Below, one piece after another: positions 1-8,600 of a stretch of DNA of 64,000 bases (position 1 is the stretch's first letter; each line of letters starts with the position of its first letter). The notes under the pieces were generated by a model. That model worked only from the letters and a program-made list of their open reading frames with translations. It had not been told where the DNA came from and searched no databases. The DNA comes from Mesorhizobium sp. RMAD-H1 (lineage in GTDB: Bacteria; Pseudomonadota; Alphaproteobacteria; Rhizobiales; Rhizobiaceae), in assembly GCF_014191375.1 (NCBI RefSeq), contig NZ_JACHWN010000001.1:310001-374000 (forward strand). The letters are read 5' to 3'. The position numbers were made by a program, and so were the translations under genes.

Positions 1-68
1 GCGCGTTCAGCTTCGCCACCGGCTCGGTCATCAATGCCGACGGGGCGCTGTCGGTCAGCAGGCTTTAG
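1..68 (+). CDS. C-terminal end of a short-chain dehydrogenase/reductase (partial)
   Basis: The reading frame enters from the left edge and stops at TAG 66-68. The last 21 residues contain ATGSVINADGALSV, which resembles the conserved SDR tail of the type TG-x-V-I-x-V-D-G-G. Only the tail is present, so substrate and cofactor cannot be judged. Membership of the SDR family is inferred from this one motif. Confidence 0.5.
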   Translation, partial: AFSFATGSVINADGALSVSRL

Positions 69-100
69 GGCGTTGGTTTGATGGAAGCGCCGGCGTTTTT

Positions 101-260
101 CACCCCCCTCTGCCCTGCCGGGCATCTCCCCTCAAGGGGGAGATTGGCCGTCATTAATGACGGCGCTCAATTCTGCAGCGCTGGCAGTTAGCGAAAGCTG
201 AATTCACAGCCAATCTCCCCCCTTGAGGGGGAGATGGCCGGCAGGCCAGAGGGGGGTGGT
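101..260. repeat. Palindromic intergenic repeat of rhizobial type
   Basis: A left arm (101-150) and a right arm (208-260) are imperfect inverted copies of each other: CCCCCCTCTGCCCTGCCGG and CCGGCAGGCCAGAGGGGGG pair, followed inside by AAGGGGGAGATTGGC and its complement. The 57-bp centre is unrelated. Dispersed elements of this shape sit between genes in many Rhizobiales and can fold as RNA. No open frame spans it. It separates the SDR end from the GMC oxidoreductase and may end transcription of the first gene. Confidence 0.75.
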
Positions 261-313
261 TCTGGTGCTTGGTTTGGAGGCGAACCGCTTTAGGAGAAGT
301 GGCGGGAGGAAGC

Positions 314-1969
314 ATGGAATACGACTATATCATCACCGGAGCCGGGCCTGCCGGCTGCGTTCTCGCCAATCGCTTAAGCGAGGACCCGTCCGTCCGCGTG
401 CTGCTGCTGGAGGCGGGCGGCGGCGACTGGAACCCGCTTTTCCACATGCCGGCGGGCTTCGCCAAGATGACCAAGGGCGTAGCGAGCTGGGGCTGGGAAA
501 CGGTGCCGCAGAAGCACATGAAGGGCCGTGTACTGCGCTATACCCAGGCCAAGGTGGTGGGCGGCGGCTCCTCCATCAATGCCCAGCTCTATACCCGTGG
601 CAATGCCGCCGATTATGACCTATGGGAGGAGGAGGACGGCTGCGCCGGCTGGAACTACCGCTCCGTGCTGCCCTATTTCAAGCGCGCCGAGGACAACCAG
701 CGCTTCGCCGACGATTACCATGCCTATGGCGGGCCGCTCGGCGTCTCGATGCCGGCCGCCACGCTTCCCATCTGCGACGCCTATATCCGCGCCGGGCAGG
801 AGCTGGGCATTCCCTATAATCACGATTTCAACGGCAGGCAGCAGGCAGGTATCGGTTTCTATCAGCTGACGCAGCGCGACAAGCGCCGCTCCTCCGCCGC
901 AAGGGCCTATCTCAACCCCATCCGCGACCGGAAGAACCTGACCGTCCGCCTCGGCGCGCGAGTGACCCGCATCATTGTCGAGAAGGGCAGGGCCGTCGGC
1001 GTCGAGGTGGTGCGGGGCGGTGGCACGCAGATCATCCGCGCGGCGCGCGAGGTGCTGGTCTCCTCCGGTGCGATCGGCTCGCCCAAGCTGCTGCTGCAAT
1101 CGGGCATCGGTCCGGCGGATCACCTGAGAAGCGTCGGCGTGCCTGTCGTCCATGACCTGCCCGGCGTCGGCGGGAACATGCAGGATCATCTCGACCTCTT
1201 CGTCATCTGCGAATGCACCGGCGATCACACCTACGACAATGTGGCGAAGCTGCACCGCACGCTCTGGGCGGGCATCCAGTATGTGCTGTTCCGCACCGGC
1301 CCGGTCGCCTCCAGCCTCTTCGAAACAGGCGGCTTCTGGTATGCCGATCCAGAGGCGCGCTCGCCCGATATACAGTTCCACCTAGGGTTGGGCTCCGGCA
1401 TCGAGGCCGGCGTGGCGCGGCTGAAGAATGCCGGCGTGACGCTCAACTCCGCCTATCTGCATCCCCGCTCGCGCGGCACGGTGCGCCTGGCATCGGGCGA
1501 TCCGGCGGCCGCCCCGCTGATCGACCCGAACTACTGGAGCGATCCGCACGACCGCAGGATGTCGATCGAGGGATTGAAGATCGCCCGCGAGATCATGAGC
1601 CAGCCGGCGCTGAAACCCTATGTGCTCACCGAGCGCCTGCCGGGGCCCGGCGCCGTCACCGACGAGGACCTGTTCGACTATGGCTGCGCCAACGCCAAGA
1701 CGGACCATCATCCGGTCGGCACCTGCAAGATGGGCACGGATGCGATGGCCGTGGTCGATCTCGAATTGAAGGTGAGGGGGATCGAGGGCCTGCGCGTCTG
1801 TGATTCGTCGGTGATGCCGCGCGTTCCCTCCTGCAACACCAATGCGCCGACCATCATGGTGGGCGAGAAGGGCGCCGACATCATCCGCGGCCTCGATCCG
1901 CTGCCGCCCGCCGTCTTCGCGCACGAGATGAACGAACTGCCGCCGCGCGGCCGACGCGACATACGCTGA
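314..1969 (+). CDS. GMC-family FAD-dependent oxidoreductase (choline dehydrogenase-like)
   Basis: The 551-residue protein has the glucose-methanol-choline oxidoreductase architecture and the usual length. An amino-terminal dinucleotide-binding motif GAGPAG lies near residues 9-14, followed by LLLEAGG, and the VVGGGSSINAQLYTRG signature is near 80-95. The carboxy-terminal half carries HHPVGTCKMG and a final CNTNAPTIMVGEKGAD segment, the region holding the catalytic His/Asn of the family. The start at 314 is chosen because GGGAGGA lies 4-10 bases upstream; an in-frame ATG at 269 has no ribosome site and lies in repeat-derived DNA. It probably oxidises an alcohol with FAD. The substrate is unknown, because GMC enzymes with this signature act on choline, alcohols and polyethylene glycol alike. 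Confidence 0.9.
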   Translation: MEYDYIITGAGPAGCVLANRLSEDPSVRVLLLEAGGGDWNPLFHMPAGFAKMTKGVASWGWETVPQKHMKGRVLRYTQAKVVGGGSSINAQLYTRGNAADYDLWEEEDGCAGWNYRSVLPYFKRAEDNQRFADDYHAYGGPLGVSMPAATLPICDAYIRAGQELGIPYNHDFNGRQQAGIGFYQLTQRDKRRSSAARAYLNPIRDRKNLTVRLGARVTRIIVEKGRAVGVEVVRGGGTQIIRAAREVLVSSGAIGSPKLLLQSGIGPADHLRSVGVPVVHDLPGVGGNMQDHLDLFVICECTGDHTYDNVAKLHRTLWAGIQYVLFRTGPVASSLFETGGFWYADPEARSPDIQFHLGLGSGIEAGVARLKNAGVTLNSAYLHPRSRGTVRLASGDPAAAPLIDPNYWSDPHDRRMSIEGLKIAREIMSQPALKPYVLTERLPGPGAVTDEDLFDYGCANAKTDHHPVGTCKMGTDAMAVVDLELKVRGIEGLRVCDSSVMPRVPSCNTNAPTIMVGEKGADIIRGLDPLPPAVFAHEMNELPPRGRRDIR

Positions 1970-2293
1970 CGCCGGCCGGCCGTTCTGCATCACTGAAGCA
2001 GCGGAGAGGGCGAGGAATGGATTCCTGTGACAGGCACGGGAATGACGGCGTTGAACGGTCGACTGACGACCTCCAACTGCTCCGGCTACGAAGCGATTCT
2101 CGGGAGAGCGAGTTCATCCCCACCCCGCCATTCCATTCCTCAGCGGTGCCGCGACTGCTGCATTTGAATGAGAAAATCATCGCCTGGCCCGAAAATAAAA
2201 AGCGTCCCAGACGTTTCTGGAACGCTTTTTCCGTTCGAACTTTGATCCTCCGAGATGCAGGAGGAACGATGACTGGAAAAACCCTGACCGCCT
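1970..2293. other. Intergenic region between GMC oxidoreductase and small membrane gene
   Basis: No convincing gene is seen. One 96-codon frame covers 2017-2307, but it has no ribosome site, runs through a terminator hairpin and has arbitrary composition. The stretch holds the terminator at 2197-2230. Confidence 0.5.
2197..2230. terminator. Rho-independent terminator, bidirectional
   Basis: AAAAAGCGTCCCAG (2197-2210) and CTGGAACGCTTTTT (2217-2230) form a 14-bp stem with one mismatch and a 6-base loop. The A run on one side and T run on the other allow termination from both strands. It can end the GMC gene on the plus strand and the small membrane gene on the minus strand. Confidence 0.85.
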
Positions 2294-2398
2294 TTAGGGC
2301 AGCATGAAGTCATGTCCCATCACGGCAATGGCAAGCGCCATATTGAGCGTGATGATCATCATCGAATAAAAAATGGCGGTTCTCGTAATATCGCTCAT
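2294..2398 (-). CDS. Small single-pass membrane protein, 34 residues
   Basis: A 34-codon frame starts with ATG (complement of 2396-2398) and ends with TAA. AAGGAGGTTGAA lies directly upstream, an almost perfect Shine-Dalgarno sequence at good spacing and the strongest evidence that it is translated. The protein begins MSDITRTAIFYSMM and has one hydrophobic span of about 18 residues (IITLNMALAIAVMG) ending in HDFMLP, so it is expected in the inner membrane. It stands alone on the minus strand and is followed by the strong terminator at 2197-2230, giving a complete small transcription unit. I do not recognise the family; small one-helix proteins like this often modulate larger membrane complexes, but nothing here points to a partner. 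Confidence 0.7.
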   Translation of the reverse strand: MSDITRTAIFYSMMIITLNMALAIAVMGHDFMLP

Positions 2399-2559
2399 TT
2401 CAACCTCCTTGCGCCGGGCCCCCGCCCAAGTTCGGCGCAGATCACTAGCGAACGGTAACTCAACGTAACAAACCGTTATTGGTTGCGCAACCCCTTACAC
2501 ACGCTTGTGAAAGAGGAAAATATTCCGTGAGGATCAGATGCCCTCCGCCATGATGTCCA

Positions 2560-3273
2560 TCAGCCTGCGGCCTGGAAATGGGCTTCGCCGTCGTTGAGGA
2601 AGCAGGTCTTGTCGAACAGCTTCAAATCCAGCGGGTTCGGCAGTCGGATATCGCGAAGATCGGGAAAGGGCTTGCGCGACGGGCCGTATGACCGATCGAT
2701 CTGGGAAATGAAGACGATGATGAGCCCGCGATCCCGCGCAAATGATTTCAGCGCGCGGACCTGAACCGCCAGCGCAGGATTTTCCCGCTTTTGATCGAGC
2801 AACTGCAGATAGTCGATGATCACGACGGTGCCGCGCGGTGCCGGCGCGAGTCGCTCCATGATGTAATCGGCATTGATGGCATCGGAGCAGTCGAACGCGA
2901 ACAGCCCGTTGAAACGCTCCCGTTCCACCCCGATGGCGCGAAAGCACTCCAGAATGTCTTTCTCGGTGTATTCCAGCGTGAAAAACACACCGCGATTGCC
3001 GGCCTTCATGGCTTCCACGGCGAGTTCGAGGCTCATCAGCGTTTTGCCCTGGCCGGGCCTTGCGCCCACCAGCACCAGATCGCCCGGCGACAGGAGGGGA
3101 AACAGTCTTCCGGCGGGTGCGGTGGCGGATGCCCGGGCCGCAAGCAGGCTCCAGCTGCCGTATCCCTCCCGGGCGGCCACGCGACCAAGTGCTTCGTGCA
3201 GTGGAATTTTTCCTTTGCGGGATAAGAGCCTGGCCTCACGCTTGAGACGATGGACGGGCGCAGAAAGCTTCAT
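2560..3273 (-). CDS. DnaB-like helicase-domain ATPase (RecA fold)
   Basis: The 237-residue protein carries a Walker A motif GARPGQGKT at about residues 70-78, a Walker B strand VVIIDYLQLL near 148-157 and a sensor segment FISQIDRS. These match the carboxy-terminal RecA-like domain of DnaB replicative helicases, but the amino-terminal DnaB domain is missing and the chain is half the DnaB length. Such stand-alone proteins are common in rhizobia and are usually annotated only as DNA helicase. The first 50 residues are basic and may bind DNA. It is monocistronic. Whether it unwinds DNA is unknown. Confidence 0.75.
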   Translation of the reverse strand: MKLSAPVHRLKREARLLSRKGKIPLHEALGRVAAREGYGSWSLLAARASATAPAGRLFPLLSPGDLVLVGARPGQGKTLMSLELAVEAMKAGNRGVFFTLEYTEKDILECFRAIGVERERFNGLFAFDCSDAINADYIMERLAPAPRGTVVIIDYLQLLDQKRENPALAVQVRALKSFARDRGLIIVFISQIDRSYGPSRKPFPDLRDIRLPNPLDLKLFDKTCFLNDGEAHFQAAG

Positions 3274-3462
3274 CGAATGACCTCCTGTTGCGAGCCGGTT
3301 CGCAATCCCTCCTTATGCCGGTGCTCGGATGGTCGGTTCGACGATCGGATCGCTCCGCATGAACAATGCTTTCCCGAACGGAGGGGGGAGGCGTGAGCAG
3401 CGCCGGAATCGAATCATAGCGCAATCCCCGCGCCGGGAAAATCGTCCCGGTGTAACGTAAAC

Positions 3463-3494
3463 AAAAAAGCTGCCGTCGCGGGAGCGACGACAGC
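3463..3494 (-). terminator. Rho-independent terminator of mucR
   Basis: On the minus strand GCTGTCGTCGC pairs with GCGACGGCAGC around a TCCC loop and is followed by six T. It lies 36 bases after the mucR stop codon. Confidence 0.9.
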
Positions 3495-3529
3495 CTCGAT
3501 GATGTTCCGGCCGCGGAACGGGTGATGCG

Positions 3530-3976
3530 TCAGGCGGCTTTCTTCTGCTTGACCGGCTCCGGTGCCTTCGCCTTGCGGCCGAGGCCCATTTCCTTGGCGA
3601 GAGCCGAGCGGGCGGCGGCGTAGTTGGGCGCCACCATCGGATAATCGGCCGGCAGATCCCACTTCGCCCGATAGTCTTCCGGCGTCAGGCCGTAATGGGT
3701 CATCAGGTGCCGCTTGAGCGACTTGAACTTTTTGCCGTCCTCGAGGCAGATGATGTAGTCCGGCGTGATCGACTTCTTCACGGGGACAGCCGGGGTCGGC
3801 TTCTCCACCGGTGCGATTTCGGGCGCCGCGCCCGGCAGCAGGCCGGCCAGCGTCGTGTGGATTTCGGCGATCAGACTGGACAGGTCGCCTGCCGGAACCG
3901 GATTGTTGGTGACATAGGCTGTGACGATTTCGGTCGTGAGTTCAATAATCTCGGCCGTGTTCTTATCTTCTGACAC
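3530..3976 (-). CDS. mucR: MucR/Ros-family zinc-finger transcriptional regulator
   Basis: The 148-residue protein fits the MucR/Ros family in length and layout. The amino-terminal half is a helical oligomerisation region. The compact zinc finger uses Cys77, Asp80, His90 and His94 in the segment CLEDGKKFKSLKRHLMTH, the C-x2-D-x9-H-x3-H form typical of alphaproteobacterial prokaryotic zinc fingers. GLTPEDYRAKWDLPADYPMVAPNYAA follows, the family signature, in which DYPMVAP and the preceding helix complete the DNA-binding domain. MucR proteins act like H-NS, binding AT-rich promoters of surface, exopolysaccharide and cell-cycle genes. A strong terminator follows. AT-rich promoters elsewhere in the window, such as that of the large autotransporter, would be natural targets, but that is inference. 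Confidence 0.93.
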   Translation of the reverse strand: MSEDKNTAEIIELTTEIVTAYVTNNPVPAGDLSSLIAEIHTTLAGLLPGAAPEIAPVEKPTPAVPVKKSITPDYIICLEDGKKFKSLKRHLMTHYGLTPEDYRAKWDLPADYPMVAPNYAAARSALAKEMGLGRKAKAPEPVKQKKAA

Positions 3977-4420
3977 TACAGGCTCCTCTGGTTATAATCG
4001 CGAATATGGCCCACCTAGTAATTTTCCGCCGTAATCGCAACTGGTAGGGAGTAACTTTTTATTATTTATTTCGGGCCCGTCAGCCCGAGTTTGCCCACGG
4101 CGATTGCGCAACGACAAAAAACCCCGTGTTCTCGTTCTTGCAGAAAAACCATGCTTGATTCGAGAACAGGAGGGGATGCTGCATGCTATTTGGGGCTTAT
4201 TTTAGTCTGCACAGGTTTAAAAATCCTTTCCCGATTCGTGAATGGCGTGCGCACGCACTGGTTCAGCGCCGCCGTTTTTCTTGTTTTTAGGCGATGCTCG
4301 AAGCAACGATGACTGGTGCGACAAATAGCGCGGCCACGCCAATAGCCATGGACGCCTCGGACGTGAACATCGGCCATCGATGTGCTATTGGCGATTCCTG
4401 CTCAAGCGACAGAGGCATGC
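3977..4420. other. Intergenic region upstream of mucR and the hydroxy-acid dehydrogenase
   Basis: About 440 bases between divergent genes. It is AT-richer near mucR (TTTTTATTATTTATTTC at about 4055-4071), as expected for an autoregulated mucR promoter. No gene, RNA or clear promoter box was recognised; a 73-codon frame at 4091-4312 has no ribosome site. Confidence 0.4.
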
Positions 4421-5566
4421 ATGCGTCTAGGGGATTGCCACAATTTTCATGACTTCCGCCGGATGGCCAAGCAGCGCCTGCCCGGTCCGATCTTCAACTA
4501 TATCGATGGCGGGGCCGACGACGAGGTCACCTATCGCCGCAACACGACGTCCTTCGACGGCTGCGACCTGATACCCAATGTGCTGCGCGGCGTGGACAAG
4601 GTGGACATGTCGGTCACGGTGATGGGCCAGAAGCTGGCGATGCCGGTCTACTGTTCGCCGACGGCGCTCCAGCGCCTCTTCCATCATCAGGGCGAGCGCG
4701 CGGTGGCGGCGGCTGCGGCGAAGTTCGGCACCATGTTCGGCGTTTCCTCGCTCGGCACCGTCAGCCTGGAAGAGGCGCGCAAGATCAGCAACAGCCCGCA
4801 GGTCTACCAGTTTTATTTCCACAAGGATCGCGGGCTGAACCGCGAGATGATGGCGCGGGCCAAGCAGGCAGGCATAGAGGTGATGATGCTGACGGTGGAC
4901 AGCATCACCGGCGGCAACCGCGAGCGCGACAAGCGGACGGGCTTCGCCATCCCGTTCCGGCTGAACCTTGCCGGCATCACGCAATTCGCGGTCAGGCCGT
5001 CATGGGCGATCAACTATCTCACGCATGAGCGTTTCCGGCTGCCGCAGCTCGACAGCCATGTCGACATGGGCAGCGGTGTCATGTCGATCAGCCGCTATTT
5101 CACGGAAATGCTGGAGCCGTCGCTCTCGTGGGACGATGTTGCCGAGATGGTCGAGCATTGGGGCGGGCAATTCTGCCTGAAGGGCGTCATGTCGGTGGAG
5201 GATGCCCGGCATGCGGCCGAGATCGGCTGCACCGGCATCGTGCTCTCCAATCATGGCGGCCGCCAGCTCGATGGCTCCTGCACGGCTTTCGACCAGCTGG
5301 CCGACGTGGTCGATGCCGTGGGGGACCGCATCGATGTCATGATGGATGGCGGCGTGCAGCGCGGCACCCATGTGCTGAAGGCGCTGTCGCTGGGCGCCAA
5401 GGCCGTCGGGCTTGGCCGTTACTACCTGTTCCCGCTGGCGGCCGCCGGGCAGCCGGGCGTCGAGCGCGCAATGGAGCTGATGCGCATCGAGATCGAGCGC
5501 GATATGAAGCTGATGGGCTGTTCCTCGGTCGAGGAGCTTACGCGGAAGAACCTCCGCTTCCGCTGA
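4421..5566 (+). CDS. lldD: FMN-dependent alpha-hydroxy-acid dehydrogenase (L-lactate dehydrogenase-like)
   Basis: The 381-residue TIM-barrel protein belongs to the LldD/glycolate oxidase family. It contains FNYIDGGADDE near the amino terminus, SPTALQRLFHHQGE, a VSSLGTVSLE strand and the catalytic signature SNHGGRQLDG, whose His is the active-site base. FMN-phosphate-binding segments MDGGVQRGTHVLKALSLGA and GLGRYYLF follow. It oxidises a 2-hydroxy acid, most likely L-lactate, to the 2-oxo acid and passes electrons to the respiratory chain. The start at 4421 gives the canonical MRLGDCHNFHDFRRMAK; a GTG at 4382 would add 13 unusual residues. The gene stands alone and ends in a terminator shared with the facing autotransporter. 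Mandelate or glycolate oxidation is possible. Confidence 0.85.
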   Translation: MRLGDCHNFHDFRRMAKQRLPGPIFNYIDGGADDEVTYRRNTTSFDGCDLIPNVLRGVDKVDMSVTVMGQKLAMPVYCSPTALQRLFHHQGERAVAAAAAKFGTMFGVSSLGTVSLEEARKISNSPQVYQFYFHKDRGLNREMMARAKQAGIEVMMLTVDSITGGNRERDKRTGFAIPFRLNLAGITQFAVRPSWAINYLTHERFRLPQLDSHVDMGSGVMSISRYFTEMLEPSLSWDDVAEMVEHWGGQFCLKGVMSVEDARHAAEIGCTGIVLSNHGGRQLDGSCTAFDQLADVVDAVGDRIDVMMDGGVQRGTHVLKALSLGAKAVGLGRYYLFPLAAAGQPGVERAMELMRIEIERDMKLMGCSSVEELTRKNLRFR

Positions 5567-5574
5567 ACAGGCGA

Positions 5575-5600
5575 AAAAGGCGGCATGTCTGCCGCCTTTT
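5575..5600. terminator. Bidirectional rho-independent terminator between lldD and the autotransporter
   Basis: AAAAGGCGGCA and TGCCGCCTTTT form a perfect 11-bp stem around TGTC. A and T tracts on the two sides serve both converging genes. Confidence 0.9.
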
Positions 5601-5630
5601 GTCTGGTGGGGGATCCGCCCGGTTTTTGTC

Positions 5631-8600
5631 TCACCATTTGACCCTGAATGCGAGGTTGCCGGAGAGGGCGTATGAGTTTGCGAAGTCGTCGAGGTTTGTC
5701 TGTGCGGCGAGCTTGGCGTACATGCCGTACCGGCCGTCATTCCAGTTGTATGTGCCGCCCGCGCCGATCTCGGCCCAGACCTTTTCCTCGGTGGTGGTGA
5801 AGCGCTCGCCCGAGACGGTCCATTTGTTGCGGCCGAGGAACTCGCGGGTGAGGCTTGCGATGCCGTAGAGGTCGGCCTGGCGGGTGAAGCCCATGGCGTC
5901 CTGCCAGGCGCTCTGGTAGTTGGCGGCCAGCCCGATGCGCGCGGTCAGGCTGTCGGGCCTGTCATAGCCGACCCTGGCGCCATAGGGATCGCTGAAGCCG
6001 TCGAGGTCGAGCGTGGCATAGGTGAGCTGCGCCTGGGGAGTGAGGAGCCAGTGCTCGCTGATGGCGATGCGCTGTCCGCTTTCCAGGCTCATGGCATAGC
6101 CGAGGCTGTTGTGGCCGTCGGCGAGACCGCGGCGCAGGGTGGCCGAATTGAGGTCGCTGTCGAACCAGGTGATCTGCGCCTTGCCGTCGAGATAATAGCC
6201 GGCATCGTCATACCAGGTGAGCGCGGCGCCGAAGCCGGTGCCGCCCACCTCCATGCTGCCATGGCCGTAATAGGAGGCGATGTCGGCGGTGGCGGTGCCG
6301 TAGCTGACCCATGCGCTGCCGATCAGCCGGCCGCGGGCGTTCTCGTAGAACTGGCCGTCGGCGCCGGCCTCCAGCTTCCAGCTGTTGATCTCGTATTCGG
6401 CGTCGGTCAGCGACTGGTCGAGATGATGGCGGCCATGGGCGGCCTCGATGCGGCTCCAGATCAGCCCCGCCTCGGTCAGCGCCGGGCCGGAGCCGAAGCC
6501 GCCGCTGGCTTCGCCGAAGCCCTCGCCGGAGCCCTCGCCCTGGGCGGCCGGCCGATAGGCGGCGCCGGTCCAGTAGCGGTTGCCGGTGCGCTCGGCGAGC
6601 GTGGCCATGCGGTTGAGGCGGTTCAGCACCTGGGTGTAGGCCTCGTAGAGGGGGGCGCCGGGCTGCGGCGCATATTGGCTGCGCAGGTACCAGTCGCCGT
6701 CGCCCGGCGTGGCGATGCCGTTCTTGTCGAGCGTATAGGCATAGGCGCCGCCGATCACCGCGCTCTCGCCCTTGCGGGTGGTGTAGTCGCCGATGAGCGT
6801 GAAGGTGCCGTCCGACTGGCCCTCGATGTCGACGATCTTGATGCCCTGGTTGGTCCGGGCGCCGAGCCCGCCGCGGTTGATCACCCGCACATAGGTCTGG
6901 CCCGACGTGTCGCCGGTGACGACCAGCATGTCGGTCTGGGTGTTGCCGTCGCCGCCCAGCGCCGTCTCGATCTCCAGCGTGCCGCCATTGCCGACATAAT
7001 TGCCGTCGACGGTCAGCGTGCCGAAGGAATTGCCCGGCGCCACCGTGCCGGCATTGGTGGTGTCGCAGACCGTGCCCGTGCCCTGCAGCCGGCCGCCGGC
7101 CAGCACGTTCATCGGCCCGCACAGCCTGCCGTTGACCGCCAGCGCGCCGGCGCGGATGTTGGTCGTGCCGCTGAAGCCGGAATTGTCGCCGGCGAGGATG
7201 GTGGTGCCGCTGCCGATCTGCTCGATGATGCCGGCCCCGGAGAGCGGATTGTCGGCGGTGAAGGTGTCGGAGCGGTTGAAGGCGAGCAGCCCGTCGATGG
7301 TGATGCCGCCCCTGACGCTGCCGCTCGTCCCGCCATTGCCGAGCTGCAGCGCCGCGCCCCTGGCGATATAGGTGCCGCCGGTATATTCGTTGTCGCCCGA
7401 AAGGATCTGCCGCCCGCCGGTGACGGAGAGCCCGCCGGTGCCGTCGATGATGCCCTGGAAGTCGTCGTTCTCGGCCGCGGTGATGGCGAGGTCCTTGGCC
7501 CCCAGATGCACCCGACCGTCCGGCCCGCCCGACAGGCCCTTGATGCTGGTCATGTCGGCGTTCAGCCCCGAGATGTCGAAGGCGCCGTTCGCCGTCACCC
7601 CGCTCGAGGCGCTGATGTCGCCGTCGCCCACGAGCTTCAGCGCGTTGCCGGCGTCGATGATGGTGCGGCTGGTGTAGCCCTGCTTGCTGTCGATCAGGCC
7701 GGTGCCGCCGCCCGTCTGCACCAGCGCGCCGTCGCCGGTGATCTGGTTGATGCGGTATTCGCCGGACAGGTTGTAGATCAGCACGCCGCGGTTCTCGATC
7801 GGGTCGCCGACGCTGCCCGAGGTGCCGCCGTCGCCGATCTCAAGGGTGCCGTCATCGCCGATCAGCGTGCCGCCCTTGTAGGTGTTGTCGCCCGTCAGCG
7901 TCTGGTGGCCGCCATTGATGGTCAGCCCCCCGTCGCCCTCGATGATGCCGGCAAAGGCGTCCTTGCCATTGGCGATGATCAGGTCCTTGCCGCCGAGCGT
8001 CACCCGGCCGGTCTCCTTGCCGGCCAGGCTCTGGATCGTCGTCTGGCTGCCGCCGATGCCGGAGATGTCGAAGGTCGCGTCGGCCTTGACCCGGTCCGAG
8101 GTCTCCAGGCTGCCATTGCCGGCAAGCCGCAGGGCGCCGTCCTCGATGTCGGTGTCGCCCGTATGGGTGGCGGGGCCCGTCAGCGTCGTCGTGCCGGAGC
8201 CCGCCTGGGTGAGCGAGCCGGCGCCGGAGACGGCGCCGGGCAGCGTCACGTCGTCGGCGCGCCTGATGATCAGTTCTGTCCCCTCGGCCAGCGCGACATC
8301 GCCGACGATGCTGCCCGAGGTGCCGCCGTCGCCGATCTGCAGGATCCCCGCCGTCACCGCCGTGCTGCCCTTGTAGCTGTTGTTGCCCGTCAGGATCAGC
8401 GTGCCGTCGCCCGCCTTGGTCAACCCCCCGTCGCCGGAGATCACTCCGGCAAGCCTGTTGGTGTTCTCCATCGTGTCGATCGTGCCGTTATTCTCCCCCA
8501 GCGTCATGTCGCGCACGCTGTCGAAGGAAGCGCCGTAGCGCAGCACGCCGCCGTCGATCAGAAGCGGCCCCGCAGCATCGCCCAGATTGGCATCCGACGA

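Noticed and set aside
2017..2307. 96-codon plus-strand frame after the GMC gene
   Set aside because: It runs through a strong terminator hairpin and over the antisense small membrane gene, with no ribosome site.
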